A stretch of DNA of 64,000 nt from Multivorans sp965232105 (GTDB lineage Bacteria > Acidobacteriota > Thermoanaerobaculia > Multivoradales > Multivoraceae): positions 3,658,001-3,722,000 of the forward strand of contig OZ246956.1 of assembly GCA_965232105.1 (NCBI GenBank), in the 5' to 3' direction. Positions within the stretch are counted from its first letter, which is position 1. The number at the start of each line of letters is the position of its first letter. The position numbers and the translations under genes were made by a program. Positions 39,854 through 47,738 of the stretch are shown here, piece by piece. The notes under the pieces were generated by a model that saw nothing but the letters and a program-made list of their open reading frames with translations, did no database searches and was not told the DNA's origin.

Positions 39854-42013
39854 ATGAGATCCACCTTCCCGCAAGTCCTGTTGGTCGTTGTCGCGGCCGG
39901 CGCCGCAGTTGCGGCGCAGGGCCAGCAGCCGGTGCAGCAGGAACAGGCAGAACTCAAGGGCGTCTACAGCTTCGTCGGCGCGCTGGACGGCGAGGCGACC
40001 CTGTTCGCTGCCCGCTCGGGCGCGCAGAGCGAGTTGGAGATCCATCTCCCGATCCTGCGCGGGGACCGGATCTGGACGCGACCCTACGGCCGCCTGGCCG
40101 TGCTGATGTCCGACCGCTCGATCCTCGCCCTCGATCATGACAGCGAAGTCACCTTCACCCAGATCGCCGGCTCTCCGGATGCCGACGACGTGGACTCCCT
40201 CTACGTTCTGCACCGCGGCCGCCTGAGCCTGGAAGTCGCGGACCACCTCGTGGATTCCGAGCTGCCCGCCGTCGACACGACGAACGCCAGGATCTACGCC
40301 AAGCAGCAGGGCCGCTACCAGGTCGAGAGCGATGGCGACGCCTGGACCGAAGTCGCGGTCCTGGAAGGGTTCGCCGAGATCGTCACGCAGCGGGGTTCGG
40401 TGATCGTCCGCGGTGGCGAAGCGCTCCGGGTGCAGGGACTCGACGACCCCTGGATCGAGCTCCAGAACGGAGCCGGCGCCGCCGCCGCGGCACTGGACGA
40501 GTGGACGGATGGGCACCGAGCCAGCCTCGCGGCCTATGCGGCGGTCGATGCCAACGGCTACGGCTCCGCGCTGGCCAGCCACGGCAACTGGGTCGAAATC
40601 GAGGATCGCCAGGCCTGGAAGCCCGAGGTCGAAGACGACTGGCAGCCCTACAGCCGGGGCCGCTGGACGCACACGCCGGCCGGACTGTACTGGGTCGCCA
40701 GGGATCCCTGGGGCCCGCTCACCTACCACTACGGCAGCTGGAACCTGTACCCCGGCCATGGCTGGCTCTGGTTCCCGAGCGCGATCTACTCCCCCAGCCA
40801 CGTGTACTGGTACTGGGGGCCGTCCTATGTCGGCTGGATCCCCCGGGGCTACTACCAGCGCTACTACGGCGGGCTGGGCTTCGGTCTCCGCCACGGTCTG
40901 TACGGATGGGCCGGGGGCTTCTGGGATCCCTTCAACACCTGGATCTTCTGTCCCTCCGGATACCTGGGCTACGGCCGCGGCTACACCTACGGCCGCTCCC
41001 TGCGCCGCCGGCATCCGCAGCTCTCCCGCGGCATCATCACGACGGACACGAACGGAATCGACTACCGAAATTGGCGGAACCCCGACGCCGCCCGGCAGGT
41101 GCTCCTCTCGAAGAACCCTCGCCTGTCCGAAAGCGAACTCCCCGACGTGACCGACTTCGTCGCCCGCAGAGCAGACCTGACCGAGTCTCTCCAGAGGAGG
41201 CTCGTACGGGACGACACCCAATCGCGGTCCGTCACCGTGACCGGCGGCCCCTCCGGTAGCGGTAGCCAGGGCCTCGTCGGCGTCACGGCCGGAGGCGTGA
41301 GGGCAACTCCCACCGCACGGGTGACGGGTGCCGGGGGAAGCTCCGCTTCAGGTGTCGCGGTTCGACGAACCACCCCCGGCCAGCTTCGGCCCGCGGGCAG
41401 CGGCCCGGCCGGAAGCACGCCCCAACTGCGGCGGGCCGGTTCGGTTCCCACCGACGCGGAACCCTCCGACGCCGTAACCCGGGTCCGACGAGCGGACACC
41501 CCCAAACCCGCGAGCGTCAGCAGCGGAGGCGTCAAGGCGGCCCCCGCGCCGACAGCGGCAGTCGAAGCGAACGAACCGGGACAGGCCGGCGCCGAGGCGC
41601 CGACCCGCGTGGTCACGCCACGTTCCAGCGGAGGAACGCTCGATCGCAGTCGGAGGCCGACGCCGGGACGGCGCGTGCTCGACGCGATTCGCGGACGCGA
41701 CGCGGCTCCGGGTCAACCCCGAACGGCAGCTCCTGGGTCCGGGCGACCGGAACGGGTCAACACGCCCCGGCCGGCAACAACTCCCCGCACCAGGGCCACA
41801 ACGCCGCGAACCTCAAGGCCGCGGTCCACGCCGGCCCCACGGACACGGTCGACACCTCGAACCGCCTCGCCGCGGTCGTCCTCGCCGCCGGCTCGCAGCT
41901 ACTCGCCACCGTCCAGCTCTTCCGCGCCGAGGGCTTCGTCGCCGCCACCCACGGCGTCCTCATCGTCGCCACCGTCCAGCGGTAGCGGCCGCACGCCTCC
42001 CCGTCTTCCCTGA
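39854..42013 (+). CDS. FecR-like / DUF6600-type secreted protein with long disordered tail
   Basis: A 719-aa exported protein with GGAGG 8 nt before the ATG. A signal peptide (residues 1-22) precedes a FecR-like domain (LILRGDRIWTRPYGRL... LEVADHLVDSELPAVDTTN). A Trp/Tyr/Gly-rich domain follows with WQPYSRGRWTHTPAGLYWVA, YHYGSWNLYPGHGWLWFP and YWGPSYVGWIPRGYYQRYYG, the hallmark of DUF6600 proteins. Residues after about 430 are Pro/Ser/Thr/Arg-rich and probably disordered. Function in this family is unknown; surface display or wall contact is plausible. Confidence 0.8.
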   Translation: MRSTFPQVLLVVVAAGAAVAAQGQQPVQQEQAELKGVYSFVGALDGEATLFAARSGAQSELEIHLPILRGDRIWTRPYGRLAVLMSDRSILALDHDSEVTFTQIAGSPDADDVDSLYVLHRGRLSLEVADHLVDSELPAVDTTNARIYAKQQGRYQVESDGDAWTEVAVLEGFAEIVTQRGSVIVRGGEALRVQGLDDPWIELQNGAGAAAAALDEWTDGHRASLAAYAAVDANGYGSALASHGNWVEIEDRQAWKPEVEDDWQPYSRGRWTHTPAGLYWVARDPWGPLTYHYGSWNLYPGHGWLWFPSAIYSPSHVYWYWGPSYVGWIPRGYYQRYYGGLGFGLRHGLYGWAGGFWDPFNTWIFCPSGYLGYGRGYTYGRSLRRRHPQLSRGIITTDTNGIDYRNWRNPDAARQVLLSKNPRLSESELPDVTDFVARRADLTESLQRRLVRDDTQSRSVTVTGGPSGSGSQGLVGVTAGGVRATPTARVTGAGGSSASGVAVRRTTPGQLRPAGSGPAGSTPQLRRAGSVPTDAEPSDAVTRVRRADTPKPASVSSGGVKAAPAPTAAVEANEPGQAGAEAPTRVVTPRSSGGTLDRSRRPTPGRRVLDAIRGRDAAPGQPRTAAPGSGRPERVNTPRPATTPRTRATTPRTSRPRSTPAPRTRSTPRTASPRSSSPPARSYSPPSSSSAPRASSPPPTASSSSPPSSGSGRTPPRLP

Positions 42014-42023
42014 CCCCGGGGAT

Positions 42024-42052
42024 CGTGTGCCCGATGACGGGCGCACGGACTG
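42024..42052 (-). repeat. Partial copy of the dispersed palindromic element
   Basis: GTGTGCCC-GATGAC-GGGCGCAC followed by GGACTGA matches hairpin 2 of copy C (43616-43689: GTGCGCCC-GATGAA-GGGCGCAC then GGACTG) at all but two or three bases, but hairpin 1 is missing. It lies 11 nt after the DUF6600 gene. Confidence 0.55.
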
Positions 42053-42190
42053 ACTGAAAGGGCGGCTGGCCGGCTCCACCCGAGCGCAACAGCAGCAGCG
42101 GTCGCGGGACCCGCGCACGGCGGCCGGAGCAGCCAGCCGCCGCGCCCTGAGCCCGTAAGATGCGTCTCCCATGAGGGCTCCTTCCTGATC

Positions 42191-42493
42191 ATGCGCCGGG
42201 CGGTCGCCTGGTCGAGTCTGCTCCGCGTTCTGTTCGTCATCTACTGCGTCGAGGCGGGCCTGTTCCTGGTCATCGCACCCTGGCGGGAGTTCTGGAGCCT
42301 CCTGGTCAGCAGATCGGCGCTCTCCCAGGCGCACCTGGGAAGCGTCCTCATGCTGCCGTGGGTCCGCGGCGCAGTCAGCGGATTCGGGCTGATTCACCTC
42401 ATCTGGGGTATCCACGACCTGGAACGCATCCTGCTTGGCAGGCGTGCCGGCAACCGGGAAGCGTCGGTCCCGGAGCCGGACCGGGCGGGATGA
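42191..42493 (+). CDS. Small membrane protein upstream of thiE, function unknown
   Basis: A 100-aa protein with two or three hydrophobic segments (LLRVLFVIYCVEAGLFLVIA; VRGAVSGFGLIHLIWGIHDL) and a hydrophilic end. No family recognised. Its stop overlaps the thiE start (ATGA), so it is probably co-translated with thiE, lspA and the pseudouridine synthase. Confidence 0.7.
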   Translation: MRRAVAWSSLLRVLFVIYCVEAGLFLVIAPWREFWSLLVSRSALSQAHLGSVLMLPWVRGAVSGFGLIHLIWGIHDLERILLGRRAGNREASVPEPDRAG

Positions 42494-43119
42494 AACAGAC
42501 CGCCGGGATTCCAGACCTGATGGCCATCACCGATCGTCGCCTGTGCGGCGGGGCATCCGGTCTGAGGCGCTGGGCCCTTTCCTTGCCGGCCGGGACCGCG
42601 ATTCAGCTCCGCGAGAAGGACCTGGAGCCCGAAGCACTCGTCGAGATCGGTCGGACGCTGCGAACGGTCGCGGCCGGTCTCCTGATCGTCAACGGCAGTG
42701 TGGAAGTGGCCGTCTCCTGCGGCGCCGACGGGGTACACCTGCGATCCGACCAACCATGGGACGAGGCCGCCCCGGCCGTCCGCCGACAGGGTCTTCTTCT
42801 CGGCGTGTCGACCCACAGCCACCGGGAGATCGGGGCCGCGGTCGCGGCCGGTGCCGACTACGCCCTCTTCGGCCCCGTGTTCGCCACGCCCGAGAAGGCC
42901 CGATACGGCGCGCCCCAGGGTCTCGAACAACTCGAGCGGGTAACACAGGGCGACCTCCCCGTCCTCGCGGTAGGCGGCGTCGTTGCCTGCAACGCGGCGC
43001 TGCTGGCCCGCGCGGGCGCCCACGGCGTGGCCGCCATCCGGGCCTTCGCCGAGTCCGACACGGCCAAGGCTCTCACCAGTGCGTGGGCAATCGCGACTGG
43101 TACGATCCCGACCTCGTGA
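42490..43119 (+). CDS. thiE: Thiamine phosphate synthase (ThiE/TenI family)
   Basis: A 209-aa TIM-barrel enzyme joining HMP-PP and thiazole phosphate. Motifs: LMAITDRRLC, AIQLREKDL, CGADGVHLRSDQ, GVSTHSHREI, ADYALFGPVFATPEK and VLAVGGV. TenI regulators share the fold, but the GVHL, GVS.H and FGPVF.T..K set fits ThiE; no other thiamine gene is nearby, so TenI remains possible. The lspA GTG overlaps its stop. Confidence 0.85.
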   Translation: MKQTAGIPDLMAITDRRLCGGASGLRRWALSLPAGTAIQLREKDLEPEALVEIGRTLRTVAAGLLIVNGSVEVAVSCGADGVHLRSDQPWDEAAPAVRRQGLLLGVSTHSHREIGAAVAAGADYALFGPVFATPEKARYGAPQGLEQLERVTQGDLPVLAVGGVVACNAALLARAGAHGVAAIRAFAESDTAKALTSAWAIATGTIPTS

Positions 43120-43640
43120 AGTCCAGATTTCTCGTCCTCTCCGCGTGCGTCCTGGCGCTTGACCAGTGGACCAAGTTGTGGATCGAGACCAGCTTCGAGC
43201 CCCACGGACGCCTGACGGTCCTTCCGGGCTTCTTCGATCTGGTTTACGTCCGGAACACGGGCATCGCCTTCGGGCTGTTCCCTGCCGGCGGCGAGCTGGC
43301 GGGCACCCTTCTGCTGACGGCCCTCGGCTTCGCCGCGCTGGTCGTCGTCTCGCTCTACTTCCGCGCCACATCCGAGCGGGAGCCGCTTCTGCTGCTCTCC
43401 CTTTCCCTCGTGCTCGGAGGCGCCGTCGGCAACCTGGTCGACCGGTTACTCATGCGAGCCGTGACGGACTTCCTCGACGTCTACGTCGGCAGCTACCATT
43501 GGCCGGCGTTCAACGTGGCTGACAGCGGAGTGACGGTCGGGATCATCCTGATGCTGGCGCACAGTTTCGGACCCCAGCTTCGGCGGCGTTCGAACGCGGC
43601 GGAAACGAGCCGCCACGGGTGCCATCCGTGCGCCCGATGA
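43116..43640 (+). CDS. lspA: Lipoprotein signal peptidase (signal peptidase II)
   Basis: Inner-membrane aspartic peptidase that cuts lipoprotein signals. The 174-aa protein starts at GTG (overlap GTGA with thiE) and has ALDQWTKLWIE, VRNTGIAFGLFP, GGAVGNLVDRLL and the catalytic-Asp motif FNVADSGVTVG, with about four membrane segments. Its last codons (HGCHPCAR) and stop lie inside dispersed element copy C, so the repeat has extended or replaced the natural C-terminus. Many lipoproteins in this window need it. Confidence 0.95.
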   Translation: MKSRFLVLSACVLALDQWTKLWIETSFEPHGRLTVLPGFFDLVYVRNTGIAFGLFPAGGELAGTLLLTALGFAALVVVSLYFRATSEREPLLLLSLSLVLGGAVGNLVDRLLMRAVTDFLDVYVGSYHWPAFNVADSGVTVGIILMLAHSFGPQLRRRSNAAETSRHGCHPCAR

Positions 43641-43689
43641 AGGGCGCACGGACTGGTTCACGGGTGGCGCGAATCGCGCCACCCGGGTT
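43616..43689 (-). repeat. Dispersed two-hairpin intergenic element, copy C (inverted)
   Basis: On the minus strand it reads AACCCGGGTGGCGCGATTCGCGCCACCCG (hairpin 1, arms of 12 bp at 43661-43672 and 43674-43685), a spacer, hairpin 2 with 10-bp arms (43626-43635 and 43642-43651) and GGATGGCACCCG. It overlaps the end of lspA and the region before the pseudouridine synthase start. Confidence 0.7.
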
Positions 43690-43711
43690 TGGTCCAGGCC
43701 CGAACATCGAA

Positions 43712-44761
43712 GTGAACCCGTCCGGCCGGGGCACGTCGCCAGCCCGGGACGCTCCCGAACGCCCCACTCCGCTGCAACACCTGAGCGCGCCGGCGGACGC
43801 CGCCGGTGAACGGATCGACCGCTACCTGGCGCGAGTTCTCGACCTGTCTCGCAGCCAGGTCCAGAACCTGCTCCGCGACGGCCGCGTGACCGTGAACGGA
43901 GCGCCGCTCAAGTCCTCCTACCTGCTGCGGGGCAACGAACGAATCGACTACCGGATTCCGCCGCCCCGTCCCACGGCCCTGACGCCCGAAGCCGGGCCGA
44001 TTCGACTGCTGCACGAGGATGAGCATGTGCTGGTGCTCGACAAACCGGCCGGCCTGATCGTCCATCCGGGCTCGGGCGTTCGTAGCGGCACCCTCGTGAA
44101 CCGGCTTCTGCATCACTATCCCGAGATCGGCGGCGTCGGATCGGCGGAGCGCCCGGGAATCGTCCACCGCCTGGACAGGGGCACAAGTGGCGCTCTCGCC
44201 ATCGCCCGCACGGATACGGCTTACCGCACGCTCAGCCGGGCCTTCGCCGAACGAGAAGTCGGCAAGTTGTACGTCGCGGTCGTCTACGGCGGGCCGGACC
44301 CCGCAACCGGAACGATCGACCGACCGATCGGCCGCCACCCCACCGCCCGCACCCGCATGGCCGTCGTCCCGGAATCCCGCGGAGGCCGTCCCGCGAGAAC
44401 CCGTTATCGCGTACTCGCCTCTGGATCGGGCGTTTCACTACTGGCGGTTGAACTCCTTACCGGGAGAACGCACCAGATCCGGGTCCATTGCAAGGCGATC
44501 GGCCATCCTCTGATTGGCGATCCCGCCTACGGCGAGCAGCGCTGGCGTGGCCTTGCGCCGGCGCTGCGGCGTACCCTTCGGGAGTTTCCACGACCCGCGC
44601 TGCACGCCCGGACGCTGACGCTTCCCACTGTCGCCGGCTCACCTGCAGCGAGCTACACGGCACCCGTCCCGACGGATCTGAGGGAACTCTGCGGCGCCTG
44701 CGATCTGGCTCCCGGCCTGCCCGCGGACGAGGCCGGCGAACCAGTCGAACCAGGCTGCTAG
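43712..44761 (+). CDS. RluA-family pseudouridine synthase
   Basis: From the GTG at 43712 (349 aa; an open frame reaches back to 43619 through the repeat) there is an N-terminal S4 RNA-binding domain (ERIDRYLARVLDLSRSQVQN, LLRDGRVTVNG). The catalytic PseudoU domain follows with VLDKPAGLIVHPG, the motif GIVHRLDRGTSGALAIA (catalytic Asp in HRLDR) and LLTGRTHQIRVH. S4 plus this order is the RluC/RluD type that modifies 23S rRNA. It converges with bactofilin with a 4-nt overlap. The exact start is uncertain because no good ribosome site is seen. Confidence 0.85.
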   Translation: MNPSGRGTSPARDAPERPTPLQHLSAPADAAGERIDRYLARVLDLSRSQVQNLLRDGRVTVNGAPLKSSYLLRGNERIDYRIPPPRPTALTPEAGPIRLLHEDEHVLVLDKPAGLIVHPGSGVRSGTLVNRLLHHYPEIGGVGSAERPGIVHRLDRGTSGALAIARTDTAYRTLSRAFAEREVGKLYVAVVYGGPDPATGTIDRPIGRHPTARTRMAVVPESRGGRPARTRYRVLASGSGVSLLAVELLTGRTHQIRVHCKAIGHPLIGDPAYGEQRWRGLAPALRRTLREFPRPALHARTLTLPTVAGSPAASYTAPVPTDLRELCGACDLAPGLPADEAGEPVEPGC

Positions 44762-45225
44762 GAACCGCCGGACTCCGCGACTCCTCCCGCGAAGTCCCGG
44801 GCCACCGGCGATTCGATCGCAAGGGTCCCGCTCATCTCGATTCTGCCGTTGCAAACCCCGCCCTCGGCGATCGATACGAGGGGCGCTGCCAGATTTCCCT
44901 CGATCGATCCGGAAGGGGCTACCTCGATCTTCTCCGTCGCCCGCACGTTACCTTCCACTTTGCCGGAAATCTGAACCGAGTGCGCTGTGACGTCGCCCCG
45001 GATCCGCCCGCGGCGACCGAGAACGAACCGCCCCTTGAGCTCGACGCTCCCCTCCAGCGTGCCGTCGACCAGAACCTCCGTTTCGCCGGAGATGCTGCCC
45101 TCGATGTGGGAGCCCGCCGCGACGTAGGTACGGGCCGGCGCCGCCGAAGTCGACCTCACATCACCTGGGGGTGTCAACGCGGCCCGCACCGCCGACTCGT
45201 CGGAATCCTTCTTGAACAACGCCAT
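44758..45225 (-). CDS. Bactofilin
   Basis: A 155-aa cytoskeletal beta-helix protein. The N-terminus is polar and Pro/Ala-rich (MALFKKDSDESAVR), followed by the DUF583 repeat core: YVAAGSHIEGSISGETEVLV, DGTLEGSVELKGRFVLGRRG, GDVTAHSVQISGKVEGNVRA, EKIEVAPSGSIEGNLAA, with a short Gly-rich tail. Bactofilins polymerise without nucleotides and organise shape, chromosome or motility systems. The ATG at 45225 is chosen over the upstream frame because the latter overlaps the tRNA-Gly gene. Confidence 0.93.
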   Translation of the reverse strand: MALFKKDSDESAVRAALTPPGDVRSTSAAPARTYVAAGSHIEGSISGETEVLVDGTLEGSVELKGRFVLGRRGRIRGDVTAHSVQISGKVEGNVRATEKIEVAPSGSIEGNLAAPLVSIAEGGVCNGRIEMSGTLAIESPVARDFAGGVAESGGS

Positions 45226-45282
45226 CTGTGTTTTCTCCCGGTACCCGACGCAGCAGGGACGAAAGCCACCTGGACGTGCGGC

Positions 45283-45358
45283 TGGAGCGGGCAACGGGAC
45301 TCGAACCCGCGACATCCAGCTTGGGAAGCTGGCACTCTACCAACTGAGTTATGCCCGC
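45283..45358 (-). tRNA. tRNA-Gly (anticodon CCC), CCA encoded
   Basis: Acceptor GCGGGCA/TGCCCGC, D arm with CTCAGTTGGTAGAG, anticodon stem CCAGC/GCTGG with loop TTCCCAA (CCC), T arm GCGGGTTCGAGTCCCGT, discriminator T, encoded CCA (45283-45285). It lies upstream of bactofilin. Confidence 0.96.
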
Positions 45359-45487
45359 CAGGAGCTGCGTGGACCGCCAAGGTAACCCAGCCACTCGCAA
45401 GCGGTCAAGCGCCCTCCGAAGCCTGGACGAGCGCGCCACGCTATGATGCTCCGCCGCCCCCTTCCGCGCCCCCGGCCGGCTCCCTTG

Positions 45488-45760
45488 ATGGCTACAAGCT
45501 CCTCGCACCAGAATCAGCCCCTCTACTTCTTCCCGGAGCGGCGCGTGACCGCCGAGGAGCTGGATCTGATGCTCCATGGCGGGAATCGAAGCGAACGGTG
45601 CTACGCCGTCTCCTGCATGCTCCGATATGCCCAGTGGGAGGACATATGGGACTATGTTTCGCGCGACGAAGTGCGTGACCTGTTCGACGATCTCGACCTC
45701 CCGGACAGCCTCCGCGCCGCCTGGGCGCGCATGCTGAAGATCGAAACCGTCGCCACCTGA
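45488..45760 (+). CDS. Small soluble protein of unknown function
   Basis: From the ATG at 45488 (90 aa; an upstream ATG at 45443 adds a Pro/Arg stretch) the protein is rich in Asp, Glu, Arg and Trp, with a helical look (AEELDLMLHGGNRSERCYAV, SCMLRYAQWEDIWDYVSRDE, VRDLFDDLDLPDSLRAAWAR). No signal or membrane segment. It resembles no family I can name. It converges with the AIM24 gene. Confidence 0.6.
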   Translation: MATSSSHQNQPLYFFPERRVTAEELDLMLHGGNRSERCYAVSCMLRYAQWEDIWDYVSRDEVRDLFDDLDLPDSLRAAWARMLKIETVAT

Positions 45761-45772
45761 GAGCCCAGGGCC

Positions 45773-46777
45773 CTAGCGACGGTCGCCCATCACGAGGCCG
45801 CCCAGACCTCCGAGCACCGAGCCCTCGCCTTTGCTCTTGCCGCCGCCCTGGGCCGCGGCCGCGAACACCCGACTCGCCAGGCGGCTGAACGGGAGCGACT
45901 GGATCCATACCTTACCTGGTCCGGTCAGGCTGGCGAAAAACAGTCCCTCGCCTCCGAACAGCGCCGTCTTGACCCCGCTGACCATCTGAATGTCGTAGTC
46001 GATCTGGTTCTCGAAAGCCACCAGACAGCCGGTATCCAGCCGCAGCGTCTCGCCGGCCGCCAGATCCCGCTCGACGACCGTGCCGCCGGCATGGACGAAA
46101 GCGAGCCCATCTCCCTCCAGCTTCTGCAGGATGAACCCCTCGCCGCCGAACAGCCCGGCGCCCAGCTTGCGCTGGAACGCGATGCCGACCGACACGCCCT
46201 TGGCGGCGCACAGGAACGCGTCCTTCTGGCAAAGAATCCTGTTGTGGTGGGAGGAGAGATCGAGCGGGATGATGCGACCCGGGTAGGGAGACGCGAAGGC
46301 CACGTTTCGGCGACCCCCGCCGCTGTTTCCGAACACGGTCATGAACAGCGACTCGCCCGTCAGCACCCGCTTGCCGGCGGAGAGCAGCTTGTCCATGAAG
46401 CCGCCACCCCCACGCTCGGAGCCGTCGCCGAAGATCGTGTTCATCTCGATGCCGGGATCCATGTACATGAACGAGCCGGCCTCCGCGACGCAGGCCTCGC
46501 CGGGATCGAGGGTGATCTCGACGAACTGCATCTCCTCGCCCACGATCACGTAGTCGATCTCGTCAGCCACGCCCCCGGGCGGCCGCGGGATCGAACTCCC
46601 GAAGGCGGCAGCGAACCGGGGCTCGCTGACCACGGGGGCCCAGTTGCCCAGGCCTTCCCGATACACGTGCGCGCTGCGGGATACGGCGCCGGCACGGATC
46701 TTCTCCGCGATCTCGTCGGCCAGGAAGGGCCCCTCCTGCTTGCCGGAGGTGGCCAGGTACCAGATGCGGTCGCTCAT
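45773..46777 (-). CDS. GYF-domain plus AIM24 family protein
   Basis: A 334-aa protein with an N-terminal GYF_2-like domain (RIWYLATSGKQEGPFLADEI, GNWAPV) joined to an AIM24/TIGR00266 double-psi-like fold (EIDYVIVGEEMQFVEITLDP, EACVAEAGSFMYMDPGIEMN, GGRRNVAFASPYPGRIIPLD, GGEGFILQKLEGDGLAFVHA, GGTVVERDLAAGETLRLDTG). The ATG at 46777 is followed by the conserved GYF start. AIM24-like proteins are widespread in bacteria with unknown biochemical roles; a membrane or surface link is inferred for relatives. Confidence 0.88.
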   Translation of the reverse strand: MSDRIWYLATSGKQEGPFLADEIAEKIRAGAVSRSAHVYREGLGNWAPVVSEPRFAAAFGSSIPRPPGGVADEIDYVIVGEEMQFVEITLDPGEACVAEAGSFMYMDPGIEMNTIFGDGSERGGGGFMDKLLSAGKRVLTGESLFMTVFGNSGGGRRNVAFASPYPGRIIPLDLSSHHNRILCQKDAFLCAAKGVSVGIAFQRKLGAGLFGGEGFILQKLEGDGLAFVHAGGTVVERDLAAGETLRLDTGCLVAFENQIDYDIQMVSGVKTALFGGEGLFFASLTGPGKVWIQSLPFSRLASRVFAAAAQGGGKSKGEGSVLGGLGGLVMGDRR

Positions 46778-46824
46778 TCGTCTCAACTCCGTGGTGGGCG
46801 GCTCCCGGGTTCGCGGATGACCGC

Positions 46825-47658
46825 CTATCGTGGGGCGTCGGGATCGTAGCCCACGATCCGTACCTCGAACACCCACGGCCAGTACTTCCCGGTCAGCAGG
46901 AACGTTCCCGGACCGGGCCGGTAGGCGATGCCGTTCAGGACATCGGCCGCAGCCGCCTCTTCCTCCGTCAACAGACCTGAGGCGTCGACGATGGCGGTCA
47001 CCGTGCCAGTGGTCAGTTCGATCACGGCGATCTCGTCGCTGCCATAGAGGTTCGCGAAGAGAAGGTCACCGACCAACTCGAGCTCGTTCAGGTCGGGGAG
47101 CGGCATACCCTGGTTCGTCACCCGCAGCCGACGGCGAACCTCGAGCGTAAGAGGATCACGGAGAGTCAGGACCGGCGTGCCGTCACTCATGATCAGGTCG
47201 GAACCGTCGTACGCCAAGCCCCAGCCCTCCCCCGAGTACCGAACACGCCTCCGCTCCCGCAGCGGGTCGAGCGACCAGACCAGCGCCTCGCCCCGCCGCC
47301 AGGTGAGTTGAACCAACCGCTCCTCGGCACCCGGCAGGATGGCGATGCCTTCTCCGAACAGTCGCCGGTCCAGGTCCACCCGCGCAAGTTCTTCGCCGTC
47401 GCTCCAGCGCCACGCCCGCATGCTGGAAGAGCCGTACGAGCCGGTGCTCTCATAGACCACTCCCTCACGCCAGAGCAGACCCTGCGTGTAGGCCTCGAGA
47501 TCGTGCGGACGCCGGTCCAGCACTTCGACCCGCCACAGCTCGGGCGGCCGCGAAGGCTGTGCGCCGGTCCCCTCCTGCATCGAACTACCGGATCCGGCAG
47601 GCGAACACCCAACCGCCCAAGAGAGGCTCAGGGCCAGAGCCAGACAGCCATCCCGCAT
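46825..47658 (-). CDS. Lipoprotein of the glutamine cyclotransferase (QC) family
   Basis: A 277-aa protein with a lipoprotein signal (LALALSLSWAVGC, lipobox AVGC, Cys18). The beta-propeller-like QC domain follows: EAYTQGLLWREGVVYESTGS, YGSSSMRAWRW, LTWRRGEALVWSLDP, GEGWGLAYDGSDLIMSDGTP, LNELELVGDLLFANLYGSDE and GIAYRPGPGTFLLTGKYWP. Plant-type glutaminyl-peptide cyclotransferases form N-terminal pyroglutamate. The ATG at 47658 is the start that leads directly into the signal. It is divergent from mscS. Confidence 0.85.
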   Translation of the reverse strand: MRDGCLALALSLSWAVGCSPAGSGSSMQEGTGAQPSRPPELWRVEVLDRRPHDLEAYTQGLLWREGVVYESTGSYGSSSMRAWRWSDGEELARVDLDRRLFGEGIAILPGAEERLVQLTWRRGEALVWSLDPLRERRRVRYSGEGWGLAYDGSDLIMSDGTPVLTLRDPLTLEVRRRLRVTNQGMPLPDLNELELVGDLLFANLYGSDEIAVIELTTGTVTAIVDASGLLTEEEAAAADVLNGIAYRPGPGTFLLTGKYWPWVFEVRIVGYDPDAPR

Positions 47659-47738
47659 CCGGGCCACGCTAGCAGTCGCGTCCGCCTCCTGCGCCCTGCC
47701 CTTGACCGTTCCTCCCCGGGTTGGAAGAGTGGCGCCCC

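Noticed and set aside
42435..43115. Long open frame extending upstream of lspA
   Set aside because: The extension overlaps thiE in another frame and is Arg/Gly-rich; the GTG at 43116 begins exactly at the conserved LspA N-terminus.
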